In this document: positions 24,613 through 33,155 of the stretch, piece after piece
How the letters are laid out: each line of letters opens with the position of its first letter
How positions within the stretch are numbered: the first letter of the stretch is position 1
Assembly (NCBI GenBank): GCA_001724425.1
Contig: MEEK01000005.1
Coordinates: forward strand, 62,001 to 126,000
Direction: 5' to 3'
From: Microbacterium sp. SCN 70-27
Lineage (GTDB): Bacteria; Actinomycetota; Actinomycetes; Actinomycetales; Microbacteriaceae
DNA length: 64,000 nt
Notes under the pieces: generated by a model
Seen by the model: only the letters and a program-made list of their open reading frames with translations
Database searches by the model: none
Told to the model about the DNA's origin: nothing
Translations under genes and position numbers: made by a program

Positions 24613-25248
24613 TCACCCTTCCGGGTCGAGGTCTTCCGCGACGACTTCTCCGCCCGGCGCGTAGCGCAGGAGTAGCGTGCCCGACGGGCCGCTGACCGCC
24701 GGTGCCAGCAGCCGTAGCGTCGTCGGCGCGGCACCGCTCGGGAAGACTCGTTTGCCCTCCCCGAGCACGACCGGATGGACCCAGAGCTTCAGCTCGTCGT
24801 AGAGGCCCGCGGCCAGCAGCGTCTGTACGAAGTCGATGCTGCCGATGACGTGCACCTCGCGGTGCCGGTCACGCAGGGCGTCGATCTGGGCGGTGACGTC
24901 CGGCCCCGTGAGCACCGTGGAGCCGTCCCAGGATGCCTCGAGACCCACGCGGCTCGCGACGTACTTCGGGATCTCGGCGAAGTGCGCTCCGATGGCGTTG
25001 TCGACGTGCCGCGGCCAGTAGGCGGCGAACAGCTCGTAGGTGCGGCGGCCGAGCAGGAGGGCATCCATACGGCGGATGCCGTCACCGACATCCTGGCCGA
25101 TGACGGCATCGTCGAACGGCGACTGCCACCCGCCGAATCGGAAGTCCCCGCTCGGGTCCTCCTCCCGGCCGTTGGGTGCCTGCGCGACGCCGTTCAGGGT
25201 CGTGAAGAGATCGATCACGATGCGCCCGCGCGCTGCGGCGGTGGTCAT
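24613..25248 (-). CDS. DHFR-like/RibD C-terminal-domain reductase family protein
   Basis: A 211-residue protein with the RibD C-terminal fold: a first strand IVIDLFTTLNGVAQAP, the LLLGRRTYELFAAYWP loop, VHVIGSIDFVQTLLAAGLYDELKLWVHPVVLGEG, and a final strand ending LLLRYAP. The group binds NADPH and is often labelled dihydrofolate-reductase family without shown activity. An in-frame frame extends upstream but has no ribosome-binding site and enters the next gene, so the ATG at 25248 is preferred. Likely cotranscribed with the FMN reductase 10 bp upstream. Confidence 0.82.
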   Translation of the reverse strand: MTTAAARGRIVIDLFTTLNGVAQAPNGREEDPSGDFRFGGWQSPFDDAVIGQDVGDGIRRMDALLLGRRTYELFAAYWPRHVDNAIGAHFAEIPKYVASRVGLEASWDGSTVLTGPDVTAQIDALRDRHREVHVIGSIDFVQTLLAAGLYDELKLWVHPVVLGEGKRVFPSGAAPTTLRLLAPAVSGPSGTLLLRYAPGGEVVAEDLDPEG

Positions 25249-25258
25249 GGTTCCGACC

Positions 25259-25828
25259 TCACTCGGCGATGACACGCGACCAGCGTGCGATGAGGTCGTG
25301 GAAGTTCCGCAGGTAGCCGGTGAGGAAGGTGCGCGTCCCGGCGCTCGCGATCGCACCATCGTCGTCGAAGAAGCCGTCGCCGAGGCGGATGTAGGCCTCC
25401 GGCACGCCGAGGACCGCCGCACCCTGCGCCGTGAGGATCGCCTTCAGGTGGTTCTGCGCGACCGCCGTCGAGACGGCGCCCGTCGTCGCACCGGTGACGG
25501 CCGTGGGCCGTCCCGGGAAAACGCTCTCGCCGCTCGGGCGCGAGGCCCAGTCGATCGCGTTCTTGAGCACGCCCGGGATGGAGCGGTTGTACTCCGGCGT
25601 CACGATGAGCAGTCCGTCCGCGGAGGTGATCGCCTCCTTGAACGCACGCCCCTCGGCGGGGAAGTCCTTGTCGTACTGCGTCCCGTAGAACGGCAGCCCA
25701 CCGATGGCGACGTCGCGGAACGTCAGGTCGGCGGCGGGGCCCAGCTTCTCGAGCGCGTCGGCGAAGCGCCGATTGAGCGACGGCTCCGAGACGGACCCGA
25801 CGATCACGGCGACGGTGTACACGGGCAT
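25259..25828 (-). CDS. NADPH-dependent FMN reductase-type flavoprotein
   Basis: A 189-residue flavodoxin-like protein. The phosphate-binding loop GSVSEPSLNRRF (about 11-22) and the FMN-contact region TPEYNRSIPGVLKNAIDW (about 77-94) are the family marks. It probably reduces FMN, quinones or azo compounds with NADPH. The ATG is preceded by an AGGAGG SD. It forms a two-gene redox unit with the RibD-fold protein downstream. Confidence 0.87.
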   Translation of the reverse strand: MPVYTVAVIVGSVSEPSLNRRFADALEKLGPAADLTFRDVAIGGLPFYGTQYDKDFPAEGRAFKEAITSADGLLIVTPEYNRSIPGVLKNAIDWASRPSGESVFPGRPTAVTGATTGAVSTAVAQNHLKAILTAQGAAVLGVPEAYIRLGDGFFDDDGAIASAGTRTFLTGYLRNFHDLIARWSRVIAE

Positions 25829-25861
25829 GGCATCCTCCTCGGCGCCGCCCGGTGACCTCGA

Positions 25862-27271
25862 TCAGCCGCGGGCGATCGCGGCGACGGGGGCGGTCATCGC
25901 CAACGTAGCCCGCGCGGGTGCCTTCTCGGTACCCAGGCGCCACAGCGCCACGACGCTCCAGACGAACAGCCCGACGACCATCACGTTGCGCACCAGCAGA
26001 ACGAACGCGGCGATCGGGTGCGCGTCGATGAGCGGGAGATAGAGCACGGGGAAGACGAGCGTCGTCGCGAAACAGACGGCGGCCATCCACTCCGCGGGGC
26101 GCGCCCAGGCGCGCCGGTCGACGGCGAGTCCGACCGCGACGATCGGCGCGAGCCACATCATGTACTGGGGCGAACCGACCTTGTTGAACACGATGAGCGC
26201 CGCCGTGAGGGCGAAGGAGCCGCCGAGGATCATTCGCTGCTCGAGCCGCGGGGTCAGGCGCCCCTCGCGGACCGCGAGGTGACGTGCACGCCACAGCAGC
26301 GCGACGATCAGCACGAAGGCCACGATCATGAGCACGCCGACGATGTCGCCGGCGAGGTGGGCACCGGGGCCGGCGACCTCACGCGTGGCGAGCACGTAGT
26401 TCTGGCGGATCTCCGCGCCCGGCAGGCCGAGCACGGTCGCCCAGACCCACGGCGTCGCCACGGGGGCTTCGAGCTGCAGCGACCGGTCGCCCTGGATCGT
26501 CGCGAAGCTGAAGAGGTTCGCGCCGCCGCCGGCGGCGACGACGGCCAGGGCGATGACGGCGCTGACCGCGATGCCCCCGAAGATGATGCGCAGGCGAGTG
26601 GATGCCACGGTGACAGCCGCAGCGGCGATCGCGGCGGGCCACACCTTGATCCAGGTCGCCGCGGCGATGAGCGCTCCGGCGACGGCGGGGCGCCGGAGGA
26701 GGACCGCGAGTCCCGCGATCGCGAGGGGAGCGGAGAAGGCCTCGAGCCGCAGCATCGAGACGGGCGCGAGGAGGAAGAGCACCGCGAGCCAGTACCACGC
26801 GGCGACGTAGCCGCCACGGCGCTTGAACCCGCCGGTGAGAGCGAGGATCGCGACGAAGTTCGCGAGGACGACGAGGAGGAACCAGCACAGCTGGTAGTTG
26901 TACGGACCCGCCGCGATCGCCCCCATGATCGGGACGATCGCCCCTGCCGGGTACACCCACGGGAAGTCGACGACCGGCGAGTACCCGAGCCGCGCCTGCT
27001 CCGCCCACAGGCGGTAGAGCGGCAGGTCACCCTGGGTCTGTCCCGCGATGATCGTCGGCAGGAGCCCCAGCAGGTACACGCCGTGCACGACGGCGAAGCC
27101 GATCATGAGGCCGCGCGACGTCTGCGAGACGCGCATGGCCGCGTAGCGGCGCGCCCACAGTCGCTCGGCGCCTTCGCGCATGGACGCGGGGAGCACCGAA
27201 TAGGCGCGCTCGCGCAGAGGACGTCGTGCGGGGGCGGATGCCACGGAGGTGGTCTTCGGGGCGCTCGTCAC
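25862..27271 (-). CDS. GT87/DUF2029-type polyprenyl-phosphate-dependent glycosyltransferase
   Basis: A 469-residue integral membrane protein with about eleven helices, GT-C fold. The first extracytosolic loop contains the acidic/aromatic region GQTQGDLPLYRLWAEQARLGYSPVVDFPWVYP (catalytic Asp candidates). Later loops carry LRLEAFS and VGSPQYMMWLAP, typical of GT87 mannosyltransferases that build cell-envelope glycans from a lipid-linked sugar. The sugar and acceptor are unknown. The GTG at 27271 follows TACACT by seven bases (27279-27284). Confidence 0.78.
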   Translation of the reverse strand: MTSAPKTTSVASAPARRPLRERAYSVLPASMREGAERLWARRYAAMRVSQTSRGLMIGFAVVHGVYLLGLLPTIIAGQTQGDLPLYRLWAEQARLGYSPVVDFPWVYPAGAIVPIMGAIAAGPYNYQLCWFLLVVLANFVAILALTGGFKRRGGYVAAWYWLAVLFLLAPVSMLRLEAFSAPLAIAGLAVLLRRPAVAGALIAAATWIKVWPAAIAAAAVTVASTRLRIIFGGIAVSAVIALAVVAAGGGANLFSFATIQGDRSLQLEAPVATPWVWATVLGLPGAEIRQNYVLATREVAGPGAHLAGDIVGVLMIVAFVLIVALLWRARHLAVREGRLTPRLEQRMILGGSFALTAALIVFNKVGSPQYMMWLAPIVAVGLAVDRRAWARPAEWMAAVCFATTLVFPVLYLPLIDAHPIAAFVLLVRNVMVVGLFVWSVVALWRLGTEKAPARATLAMTAPVAAIARG

Positions 27272-27398
27272 TCGCCCGAGTGTACGAAGTCAATCTTGCA
27301 GGCTCGTGGACAGAACATGTCGATTGGCTGTCAGTTCGCTGAGTGTCCTGTCGTCGGGTCTCCACCGCGCGGGGGAGGTGACGGCGATCCCTGCACTC

Positions 27399-27404
27399 TA
27401 GCGT
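27399..27404 (+). promoter_or_regulatory. -10 element of the two-component operon
   Basis: TAGCGT, six bases before the ATG at 27411; a GGAGGG also lies directly before the ATG. Confidence 0.5.
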
Positions 27405-27410
27405 GGAGGG

Positions 27411-28712
27411 ATGACCGCTCCCGCACCGACCCGCACCCTGACCGCCGGGCAGCGGCGCAACGACCTCTGGCTGGCGTGCGCGCTCCTCGTCGGCGCGATC
27501 GTGAGCGCCTGGCTCGGCCGCGTCGCGGGGATGTACGGCGACACCTCCGCGCCGTTCGCGTGGGCACTCGTCTACGCGGCCGCACTGACGCTGCCGCTCG
27601 CCCTCCGCCGCCGGGCGCCCGAGATCGTGCTCGTCGTCGTGGCCCTCACGTTCTTCGTCGGGGTGTCGCAGCGCATCCCGGAGATGTACGTCGGGAATGT
27701 CGCCCTGTTCATCGCGATGTACACGGTCGGCGCGTGGGTGCCCGATCGGCGCCGAGCGACGATCGTGCGCCTCACGGTCATCGCGGCGATGTTCGTGTGG
27801 CTCGTCGTGACGACGTTCCAGGCGGCGATCTCGAACGACGGCGAACACCTGTCTCGGGCGGGGCTGTTCTCCCCGTTCGCGGCCTACATGCTGCTGCAGT
27901 TCCTCGCGAACGCCGCGTTCTTCGGGGGCGCGTACCTGTTCGGCGAGCGCGCGTGGAACGAGGCGCGCTCGCGCGCCGTGCTCGAGGAGCGCACGCGCGA
28001 GCTCGAACGCGAGCGCGAGCTGACGGCGGCGCAGGCCGTCGCCCTCGACCGCGTGCGCATCGCGCGGGAGTTGCACGACGTCGTCGCGCACCATGTGTCG
28101 GCGATGGGGGTGCAGGCGGGTGCCGCGCGCGCGGTGCTCGACCGCGACCCGGCATCGGCGCGCGGCGCGCTGCAGTCGGTCGAGCAGTCCGCGCGCGATG
28201 CCCTGACGGAGCTGCGCCAGCTGCTCGACACGCTCCGGACCCCCGACTCCGAGACGCCGACGGCCTCCACGGTGCACCTCGACGCCCTGCCCGAGCTCGT
28301 CGCGCATGCGAACGACAACGGGCTGCCGACCACCCTCACCGTGGTGGGCGACCCGATCGACACCCCCGAGCTCGCGCAGGTGAACCTCTACCGCGTCGCG
28401 CAGGAGGCCCTGACGAACGCCCGCCGCCACGGCGGACCGGGCGCGGTCGCCGACGTGCGGCTGCGCTACACGGAGGATGCGATCGAGCTCGAAGTCTCCA
28501 ACACCGGCCGCTCGCCGCTGTCCACCCGGCCGGGGCTCGGCCTCGTCGGCATGCGCGAGCGGGCGATCGCCTCCGGTGGGACCCTCGAGGCAGGCCCGCG
28601 CACCCGCGGGGGTTTCCTCGTCAGGCTGCGGGTCCCGCACGCGGCGACCACCGGTGCGACGGGCACCACGCCGGGCGACACGGCGCATGCGGATGCCGGG
28701 GTCCGCGCATGA
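27411..28712 (+). CDS. Sensor histidine kinase, NarL-type partner
   Basis: 433 residues: an N-terminal membrane domain of about five helices (20-175), a coiled-coil linker rich in Arg/Glu (about 185-210), the HisKA_3 dimerisation domain with the phospho-accepting His in ARELHDVVAHHVSAMG (about 221), and a HATPase domain (about 310-415) with the N box around RVAQEALTNARRHG and G1 GLGLVGMRERA. The signal is unknown; with no large extracytosolic domain it may sense membrane state. The stop overlaps the ATG of the response regulator (ATGA). Confidence 0.9.
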   Translation: MTAPAPTRTLTAGQRRNDLWLACALLVGAIVSAWLGRVAGMYGDTSAPFAWALVYAAALTLPLALRRRAPEIVLVVVALTFFVGVSQRIPEMYVGNVALFIAMYTVGAWVPDRRRATIVRLTVIAAMFVWLVVTTFQAAISNDGEHLSRAGLFSPFAAYMLLQFLANAAFFGGAYLFGERAWNEARSRAVLEERTRELERERELTAAQAVALDRVRIARELHDVVAHHVSAMGVQAGAARAVLDRDPASARGALQSVEQSARDALTELRQLLDTLRTPDSETPTASTVHLDALPELVAHANDNGLPTTLTVVGDPIDTPELAQVNLYRVAQEALTNARRHGGPGAVADVRLRYTEDAIELEVSNTGRSPLSTRPGLGLVGMRERAIASGGTLEAGPRTRGGFLVRLRVPHAATTGATGTTPGDTAHADAGVRA

Positions 28713-29437
28713 CCGCGGCGATCCGGGTCCTCCTCGTCGACGACCACGCCGTCATGCGTGCGGGCTTCCGCATGATCCTCGAATCCGAGCCCGACATCGA
28801 GATCGTGGGCGAGGCGGCGACAGGTGCGGAAGGCGTCGCAGCGGCATCCGCTCTCCACCCGGACGTGATCTGCATGGACGTGCAGATGCCGGACATGGAC
28901 GGGCTCGAGGCGACGCGACGGATCGTCGCCGAACCGGCGGTCCCCTCCGCCGTCGTGGTCGTGACGACCTTCGACCGGGACGACTATCTCTTCTCCGCGC
29001 TGCGCGCCGGCGCGAGCGGGTTCCTTCTGAAGAACGCCGGGCCGGAGGAACTCGTCTCGGCGGTGCGGATCGCCGCCGCGGGCGATGCCCTGCTCGCACC
29101 CGCCGTGACGCGCCGGGTGATCGAGCGGTTCGCGGCCGCACCCGTCCCAGCGGCGGGGCCGTCCGTGCCGAGTGCGCCTCTCCTGACCGCCTCGGCCCCG
29201 ACCGCGCCTGCGGCATCCGAGCCGTCTGTGCCCGAGGCGATCACGGTCGACCTCACCGAGCGCGAAGGCGAGGTGCTGCGCCTGCTGGCGGATGCCAAGA
29301 GCAACGCCGAGATCGCCGCGGCCCTCTACATCGGCGAGGCCACCGTGAAGACGCACGTGTCGAACCTCCTCCAGAAGCTCGGCGCGCGCGATCGCGTCGC
29401 GGCCGTCGTGTACGCGCACCGCCACGGCCTCGCATGA
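28709..29437 (+). CDS. LuxR/NarL-type response regulator
   Basis: 242 residues. Receiver domain (about 5-122) with acidic pair LLVDDHAV, phosphorylatable Asp in VICMDVQMPDMDG (about 56), and Lys in GFLLKNAGPEEL. A Pro/Ala/Ser-rich linker (about 145-175) is longer than usual. C-terminal LuxR helix-turn-helix (about 180-240; LTEREGEVLRLLADAKSNAE). It is translated from the overlapping ATG. Downstream, a hairpin and then an ABC exporter operon follow, which is a plausible target. Confidence 0.92.
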   Translation: MTAAIRVLLVDDHAVMRAGFRMILESEPDIEIVGEAATGAEGVAAASALHPDVICMDVQMPDMDGLEATRRIVAEPAVPSAVVVVTTFDRDDYLFSALRAGASGFLLKNAGPEELVSAVRIAAAGDALLAPAVTRRVIERFAAAPVPAAGPSVPSAPLLTASAPTAPAASEPSVPEAITVDLTEREGEVLRLLADAKSNAEIAAALYIGEATVKTHVSNLLQKLGARDRVAAVVYAHRHGLA

Positions 29438-29456
29438 CCCCGAGGCGTCCGCCGAC

Positions 29457-29485
29457 CTGACGGCGGAGGCTGTGTCCGCCGTCAG
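29457..29485 (+). terminator. Hairpin after the two-component operon
   Basis: CTGACGGCGGA (29457-29467) pairs perfectly with TCCGCCGTCAG (29475-29485) across a 7-nt loop, 20 bases after the response-regulator stop. There is no T-tract. Confidence 0.6.
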
Positions 29486-29583
29486 GCGGAGCATCGACGG
29501 AGCGGAAGCTCCCCCGCACGGCGGAGGCGCGCCGGGGCCGCGGCCCGTAGCGTCGAGAACACGCATCCGAGAAGGAGGAACGC

Positions 29584-30468
29584 ATGCTCGAACTGAGCGG
29601 CATCACCAAGAGCTACGGCACCCACCGTGTGCTCGACGACGTGGGATTCCACGTGGCATCCGGTCGGCTCACCGGCTTCGTCGGCGGCAACGGCGCCGGC
29701 AAGACCACGACCATGCGGATCATCCTCGGGGTGCTCGCCCGCGACGGCGGCGATGTGACCCTCGAGGGGGCCCCGGTCACGGCGGCCGACCGTCGCCGCT
29801 TCGGCTACATGCCGGAGGAGCGCGGGCTCTACCCCAAGATGCGCGTGCTCGACCACATCGTCTACCTGGCGCGGCTCCACGGCTTCTCGAAGTCCGAGGC
29901 GGAGCAGCGCGCCGAGTCCCTCCTCGTCGAACTCGGTCTCGGCGAGCGGCTGCAGGACAACATCGAGACGCTCTCACTCGGAAACCAGCAGCGCGCGCAG
30001 ATCGCGGCTGCCCTCGTGCACGACCCGTCGGTCCTGATCCTCGATGAGCCGTTCTCGGGTCTCGACCCGCTCGCCGTCGACGTCGTCGCGGCGGTCCTCC
30101 AGGGGCGGGCGCGCGCGGGAGCGGCCGTGCTGTTCTCGTCGCACCAGCTCGATGTCGTCGAGCGCCTGTGCGACGACCTCGTCATCATCGCGGGCGGCAC
30201 CATCCGCGCGGCCGGGTCGCGCGACGACCTGCGCGCACAGCACCGCTCGCACCGCTACGAAATCGTCTCGGCGGGCGACGCGGGCTGGATCCGCGACGAG
30301 CCGGGCGTCGAGGTCGTCTCCTTCGACGGCGGGTACGCCGTCTTCGACGCCGCGGACGGCGAGGTCGCCCAGCGGGTCCTCCGCCGCGCCGTCGCCGCGG
30401 GCGACGTGACGAGCTTCGCGCCGCAGCATCCCTCACTCGCCCAGATCTTCAAGGAGGTCATCCAGTGA
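29584..30468 (+). CDS. ABC transporter ATP-binding protein (NatA-like)
   Basis: A 294-residue ATPase. Walker A GGNGAGKTT (about 37-45), Q-loop region GYMPEERGLYP, signature LSLGNQQRAQIA, Walker B VLILDEPFSGLDP and H-loop SSHQLD are all present. The C-terminal 80 residues form the extension seen in DrrA/NatA-type exporters. SD GAAGGAGGAA precedes the ATG. The stop overlaps the permease start (GTGA), so the two form one exporter. Confidence 0.92.
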   Translation: MLELSGITKSYGTHRVLDDVGFHVASGRLTGFVGGNGAGKTTTMRIILGVLARDGGDVTLEGAPVTAADRRRFGYMPEERGLYPKMRVLDHIVYLARLHGFSKSEAEQRAESLLVELGLGERLQDNIETLSLGNQQRAQIAAALVHDPSVLILDEPFSGLDPLAVDVVAAVLQGRARAGAAVLFSSHQLDVVERLCDDLVIIAGGTIRAAGSRDDLRAQHRSHRYEIVSAGDAGWIRDEPGVEVVSFDGGYAVFDAADGEVAQRVLRRAVAAGDVTSFAPQHPSLAQIFKEVIQ

Positions 30469-31550
30469 CCGCGCAGACCCCCAGCTTCGCCCAGAGCACG
30501 TGGCTCGTCGCCGAACGTGAGATCGGCTCGAAGCTGCGCAGCAAGCCGTTCCTCATCTCCTTCGGCATCCTGTTCCTGCTCGCCCTCGGCGGCGTCATCT
30601 GGGCCGGGTTCTCGGCGAAGTCCGCTGGCACGACACCGGTCGCCGTGACCTCCGACGCGCAGCAGTACGTGACGGGCGTCGCAGGGCTCGACATCACGGC
30701 CGTCGCCGACCGTGCCGAAGCCGAGAAGCTCGTCACGGACGGCACGGTGGATGCCGCGGTCGTGGGCGGCGGCGACCCGCTCGGGTTCTCGGTGATCGTC
30801 GAGTCCGACGTTCCCTCGACGCTGCTGATGTCGCTGTCGCAGACGCCGAAGGTCGAGGTGCTCGATCCCGCGAACGCGACCGACTGGATCGGATACATCG
30901 CCGCGATCGGCTTCGGCGTCGTGTTCCTCTTCGCCGCGCAGACGTTCGGCGCGACGATCGCGCAGAGCGTCGTCGAAGAGAAGCAGACGCGCGTCGTCGA
31001 ACTGCTGATCTCGGCGATCCCGACGAGGGCGCTGCTGGCGGGCAAGGTCATCGGCAACACGGTGCTCGCGATGGGACAGGTGCTGATCCTCGCGGCGATC
31101 GCCGTCGTCGGCCTCACCGTCACGGGGCAGACGACGTTCCTCGAGGGGATCGGTGCGCCCATCGCGTGGTTCGCGATCTTCTTCCTCTTCGGGTTCGTGC
31201 TCCTCGCGGCCCTGTTCGCGGCGGCCGCGTCGATGGTCTCGCGTCAGGAGGACATCGGATCGACCACGACGCCGCTCATGCTCCTCATCCTCGCGCCGTA
31301 TTTCATGGTCATCTTCTTCTGGAACAACCCGACGGTCCTGACGGTCATGTCGTACGTGCCGTTCTCGGCGCCGGTCGCGATGCCGACCCGCCTGTTCCTC
31401 GGCCAGGCCGCCTGGTGGGAGCCGCTCGTGTCGCTCGTGATCCTCGCGGTGACATGCATCCTCGCGATCGTTCTCGGCGCGAAGATCTACGAGAACTCAC
31501 TGCTGCGGATGGGGGCTCGCGTGAAGCTCTCGGAGGCACTCTCCCGCTGA
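30465..31550 (+). CDS. ABC-2-type permease (NatB-like)
   Basis: 361 residues. An N-terminal helix (about 20-45) is followed by a large extracytosolic domain (about 50-140) and then five to six helices (about 145-350), the layout of NatB/YhaP. The VVEEKQTRVVELLISAIPTRALLAGKVIG loop is the typical coupling segment after helix 2. It partners the upstream ATPase to export an unidentified substrate; Na+ or antimicrobial efflux are precedents in the family. Confidence 0.88.
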   Translation: MTAQTPSFAQSTWLVAEREIGSKLRSKPFLISFGILFLLALGGVIWAGFSAKSAGTTPVAVTSDAQQYVTGVAGLDITAVADRAEAEKLVTDGTVDAAVVGGGDPLGFSVIVESDVPSTLLMSLSQTPKVEVLDPANATDWIGYIAAIGFGVVFLFAAQTFGATIAQSVVEEKQTRVVELLISAIPTRALLAGKVIGNTVLAMGQVLILAAIAVVGLTVTGQTTFLEGIGAPIAWFAIFFLFGFVLLAALFAAAASMVSRQEDIGSTTTPLMLLILAPYFMVIFFWNNPTVLTVMSYVPFSAPVAMPTRLFLGQAAWWEPLVSLVILAVTCILAIVLGAKIYENSLLRMGARVKLSEALSR

Positions 31551-31561
31551 CGCGATGAGCG

Positions 31562-32032
31562 TCAGCGCTCGACGAGCACCCCGTCGGCATCCGCCCACAC
31601 GTGCGCCCCCGGCCGGAAGACGGTGCCGGCGATCTCGACGGTGACGTCGACCTCGCCGACGCCATCCTTCGCGCTCTTGCGGGGGTTCGACCCGAGGGCC
31701 TTGACCCCGATCGGCAGCGTCGCGATGACGGCGCGATCGCGGATCGCGCCGTGCACGATGATCCCCGCCCAGCCGTTCGCGACGGCGGATGCCGCGATGA
31801 GGTCGCCCACGAGCGCCGATTCGAGCGATCCTCCCCCGTCCACGACGAGCACGGCACCGTCTCCGGGCGTCGCGAGGGTCGCCTTGACGAGGGCGTTGTC
31901 GCGATGGCAGCGGATCGTGCGGACGGGCCCGTGGAAGGCGACGACGCCGCCCAGGTCGTGCAGTTGGAGAGCGAGGGAGTCGAGCGCGTCTCCGCGCTCG
32001 TCATAGAGATCTGCGGTCGCGACGGTGGTCAT
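31562..32032 (-). CDS. rraA: RraA-family protein (RNase E regulator / HMG aldolase-like)
   Basis: 156 residues with the RraA core GGSLESALVGDLIAASAVAN and GWAGIIVHGAIRDRAVI. The Arg-Asp pair (RD) and the Gly-rich loop are those used in metal/substrate binding by HMG/CHA aldolases, while RraA proper inhibits RNase E. Sequence alone does not separate the two, although the length fits RraA. The start at 32032 has TAGCGT six bases upstream. Confidence 0.85.
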   Translation of the reverse strand: MTTVATADLYDERGDALDSLALQLHDLGGVVAFHGPVRTIRCHRDNALVKATLATPGDGAVLVVDGGGSLESALVGDLIAASAVANGWAGIIVHGAIRDRAVIATLPIGVKALGSNPRKSAKDGVGEVDVTVEIAGTVFRPGAHVWADADGVLVER

Positions 32033-32038
32033 GCGGCC

Positions 32039-32044
32039 ACGCTA
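32039..32044 (-). promoter_or_regulatory. -10 element of rraA
   Basis: TAGCGT on the minus strand, six bases before the ATG at 32032. Confidence 0.5.
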
Positions 32045-32150
32045 ATCCCGCCGCGGGCGGCGGCACGAGGCATCCGCGGGGGAAGATCACGCGACCTTCT
32101 GCGCAGCGAAAGACACCCGGTCACCTCACGCGGCGAAAGGAATCCGACGA

Positions 32151-32561
32151 AAGGCGTTCGTCGTCGCGCGCCGCGGCACGGACGCGCACGCCGCGATCGT
32201 CGACGCGCTGATGGGCTTCAACCAGTCGTGGGCGGCCGACGCGGGCGCCCTCGTGGTGTTCGCCTCCGTGGCATCCCTCGACGGCCAGCCCATGCCGTGG
32301 GCGACCTACGACACCGGCCAGGCCGCCGCGCACTTCACGGCGCAGGCGCACGCCGCCGGGCTCCACACCCACCAGATGGGCGGCTTCGACCGGGCTGCGG
32401 TCGGCGAGGCGTTCGGCTTCGGCGACGACCTGGCCGCCGTCACCGTCATGGCCGTGGGCGCCCTCGGCGACATCACCGCCGCCCCCGAGGCGCTGCGCGA
32501 GCGCGAGCTCGCCCCGCGTACGCGCCGTCCGATCGCGGAGTCGATCGTCCTCGACGCCTGA
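32151..32561 (+). pseudogene. Nitroreductase-family remnant, 5' end missing
   Basis: The frame encodes the C-terminal two-thirds of a nitroreductase-like flavoprotein: KAFVVARRGTDAHAAIVDAL, then GFNQSWAADAGALVVFAS, and later GLHTHQMGGFDRAAV and FGFGDDLAAVTVMAVGALGD. The family's N-terminal roughly 50-60 residues (the Arg-rich FMN-binding start and the ARWAPSxxNxQPWRF segment) are absent. Homology begins abruptly near 32151, and the preceding in-frame codons do not resemble the family. The first ATG (32211) lies inside the domain and has no SD or -10. It is best read as decayed after a deletion next to rraA. Confidence 0.7.
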
Positions 32562-32570
32562 GCGACGGGT

Positions 32571-33098
32571 TCAGCCCGTCGGCGGGTTGAGGTCGGGGTG
32601 CAGGACGCTCACGAGCGAGTACGCCCGGCCCGCGGCATCCGGCCCGCGTTCCCTGAACTCCTCGAACAGGGCGTGCAGCCGTCGGCGCAGTTCGTCGAGA
32701 TGTCCGTCATCGAGGCGCAGGCCCATCCACGTCGTCTCGATGACCTCCGGGTCGAGTCCGTCGAGTTGCTGTCGCATCGTTTCGAGGAGCACGATCGACG
32801 CATTGGGGACGCGCGCATGCCACGAGCGGCCCGTCGCCCGGTACGGGACTTCGCGCGCACCACGGGTGCCCGCCCGCTCCGGCTGCGCCGCGAGGAGCCC
32901 CGCCTCGACGAGGGTGCGCACATGGTGGAGCATCGTGCCGGGGTTGACCGACAGCAACTGTGCGAGCTCCTTGTTGGTGCGCGCGTCGAACGCGCACAGG
33001 CGCAGGATGCGCAGCCGCAGGGGTGAGCTCAGGGCGCGCGCCATCGCCTCCGTGCCATCGTCGTCAGGCGCGGCCGTGGCGTCGGTGATGTCGGTCAT
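32571..33098 (-). CDS. ArsR-type winged-helix transcriptional regulator
   Basis: A 175-residue protein. The helix-turn-helix lies at about 20-85 (ALSSPLRLRILRLCAFDARTNKELAQLLSVNPGTMLHHVRTLVEAGLL). The C-terminal half is helical and has no metal-binding Cys/His cluster, so a drug or metabolite sensor is more likely than a metal sensor. It is divergent from an MFS pump across a 57-bp region holding a CCAATCAG inverted repeat, the expected operator. The start at 33098 has TACCCT six bases upstream (33105-33110). Confidence 0.82.
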   Translation of the reverse strand: MTDITDATAAPDDDGTEAMARALSSPLRLRILRLCAFDARTNKELAQLLSVNPGTMLHHVRTLVEAGLLAAQPERAGTRGAREVPYRATGRSWHARVPNASIVLLETMRQQLDGLDPEVIETTWMGLRLDDGHLDELRRRLHALFEEFRERGPDAAGRAYSLVSVLHPDLNPPTG

Positions 33099-33129
33099 GC
33101 GACGAGGGTATCCGGCCGATTGACTTTTC

Positions 33130-33154
33130 CCAATCAGTTCCTCACACTGATTGG
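33130..33154. promoter_or_regulatory. Inverted-repeat operator before the MFS gene
   Basis: CCAATCAG (33130-33137) and CTGATTGG (33147-33154) form a perfect 8-bp inverted repeat around a 9-bp spacer, immediately before the MFS start codon and 32 bp from the divergent regulator gene. Confidence 0.65.
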
Positions 33155-33155
33155 C

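Noticed and set aside
27285..27398. Possible palindromic element between the GT87 and kinase genes (GGACAG/CTGTCC words)
   Set aside because: The arms are too short and unevenly spaced to support a structured element.
26018..29437. A 1,139-codon open frame on the plus strand
   Set aside because: It is antisense to the GT87 gene; only its last 242 codons, the response regulator at 28709, are real.
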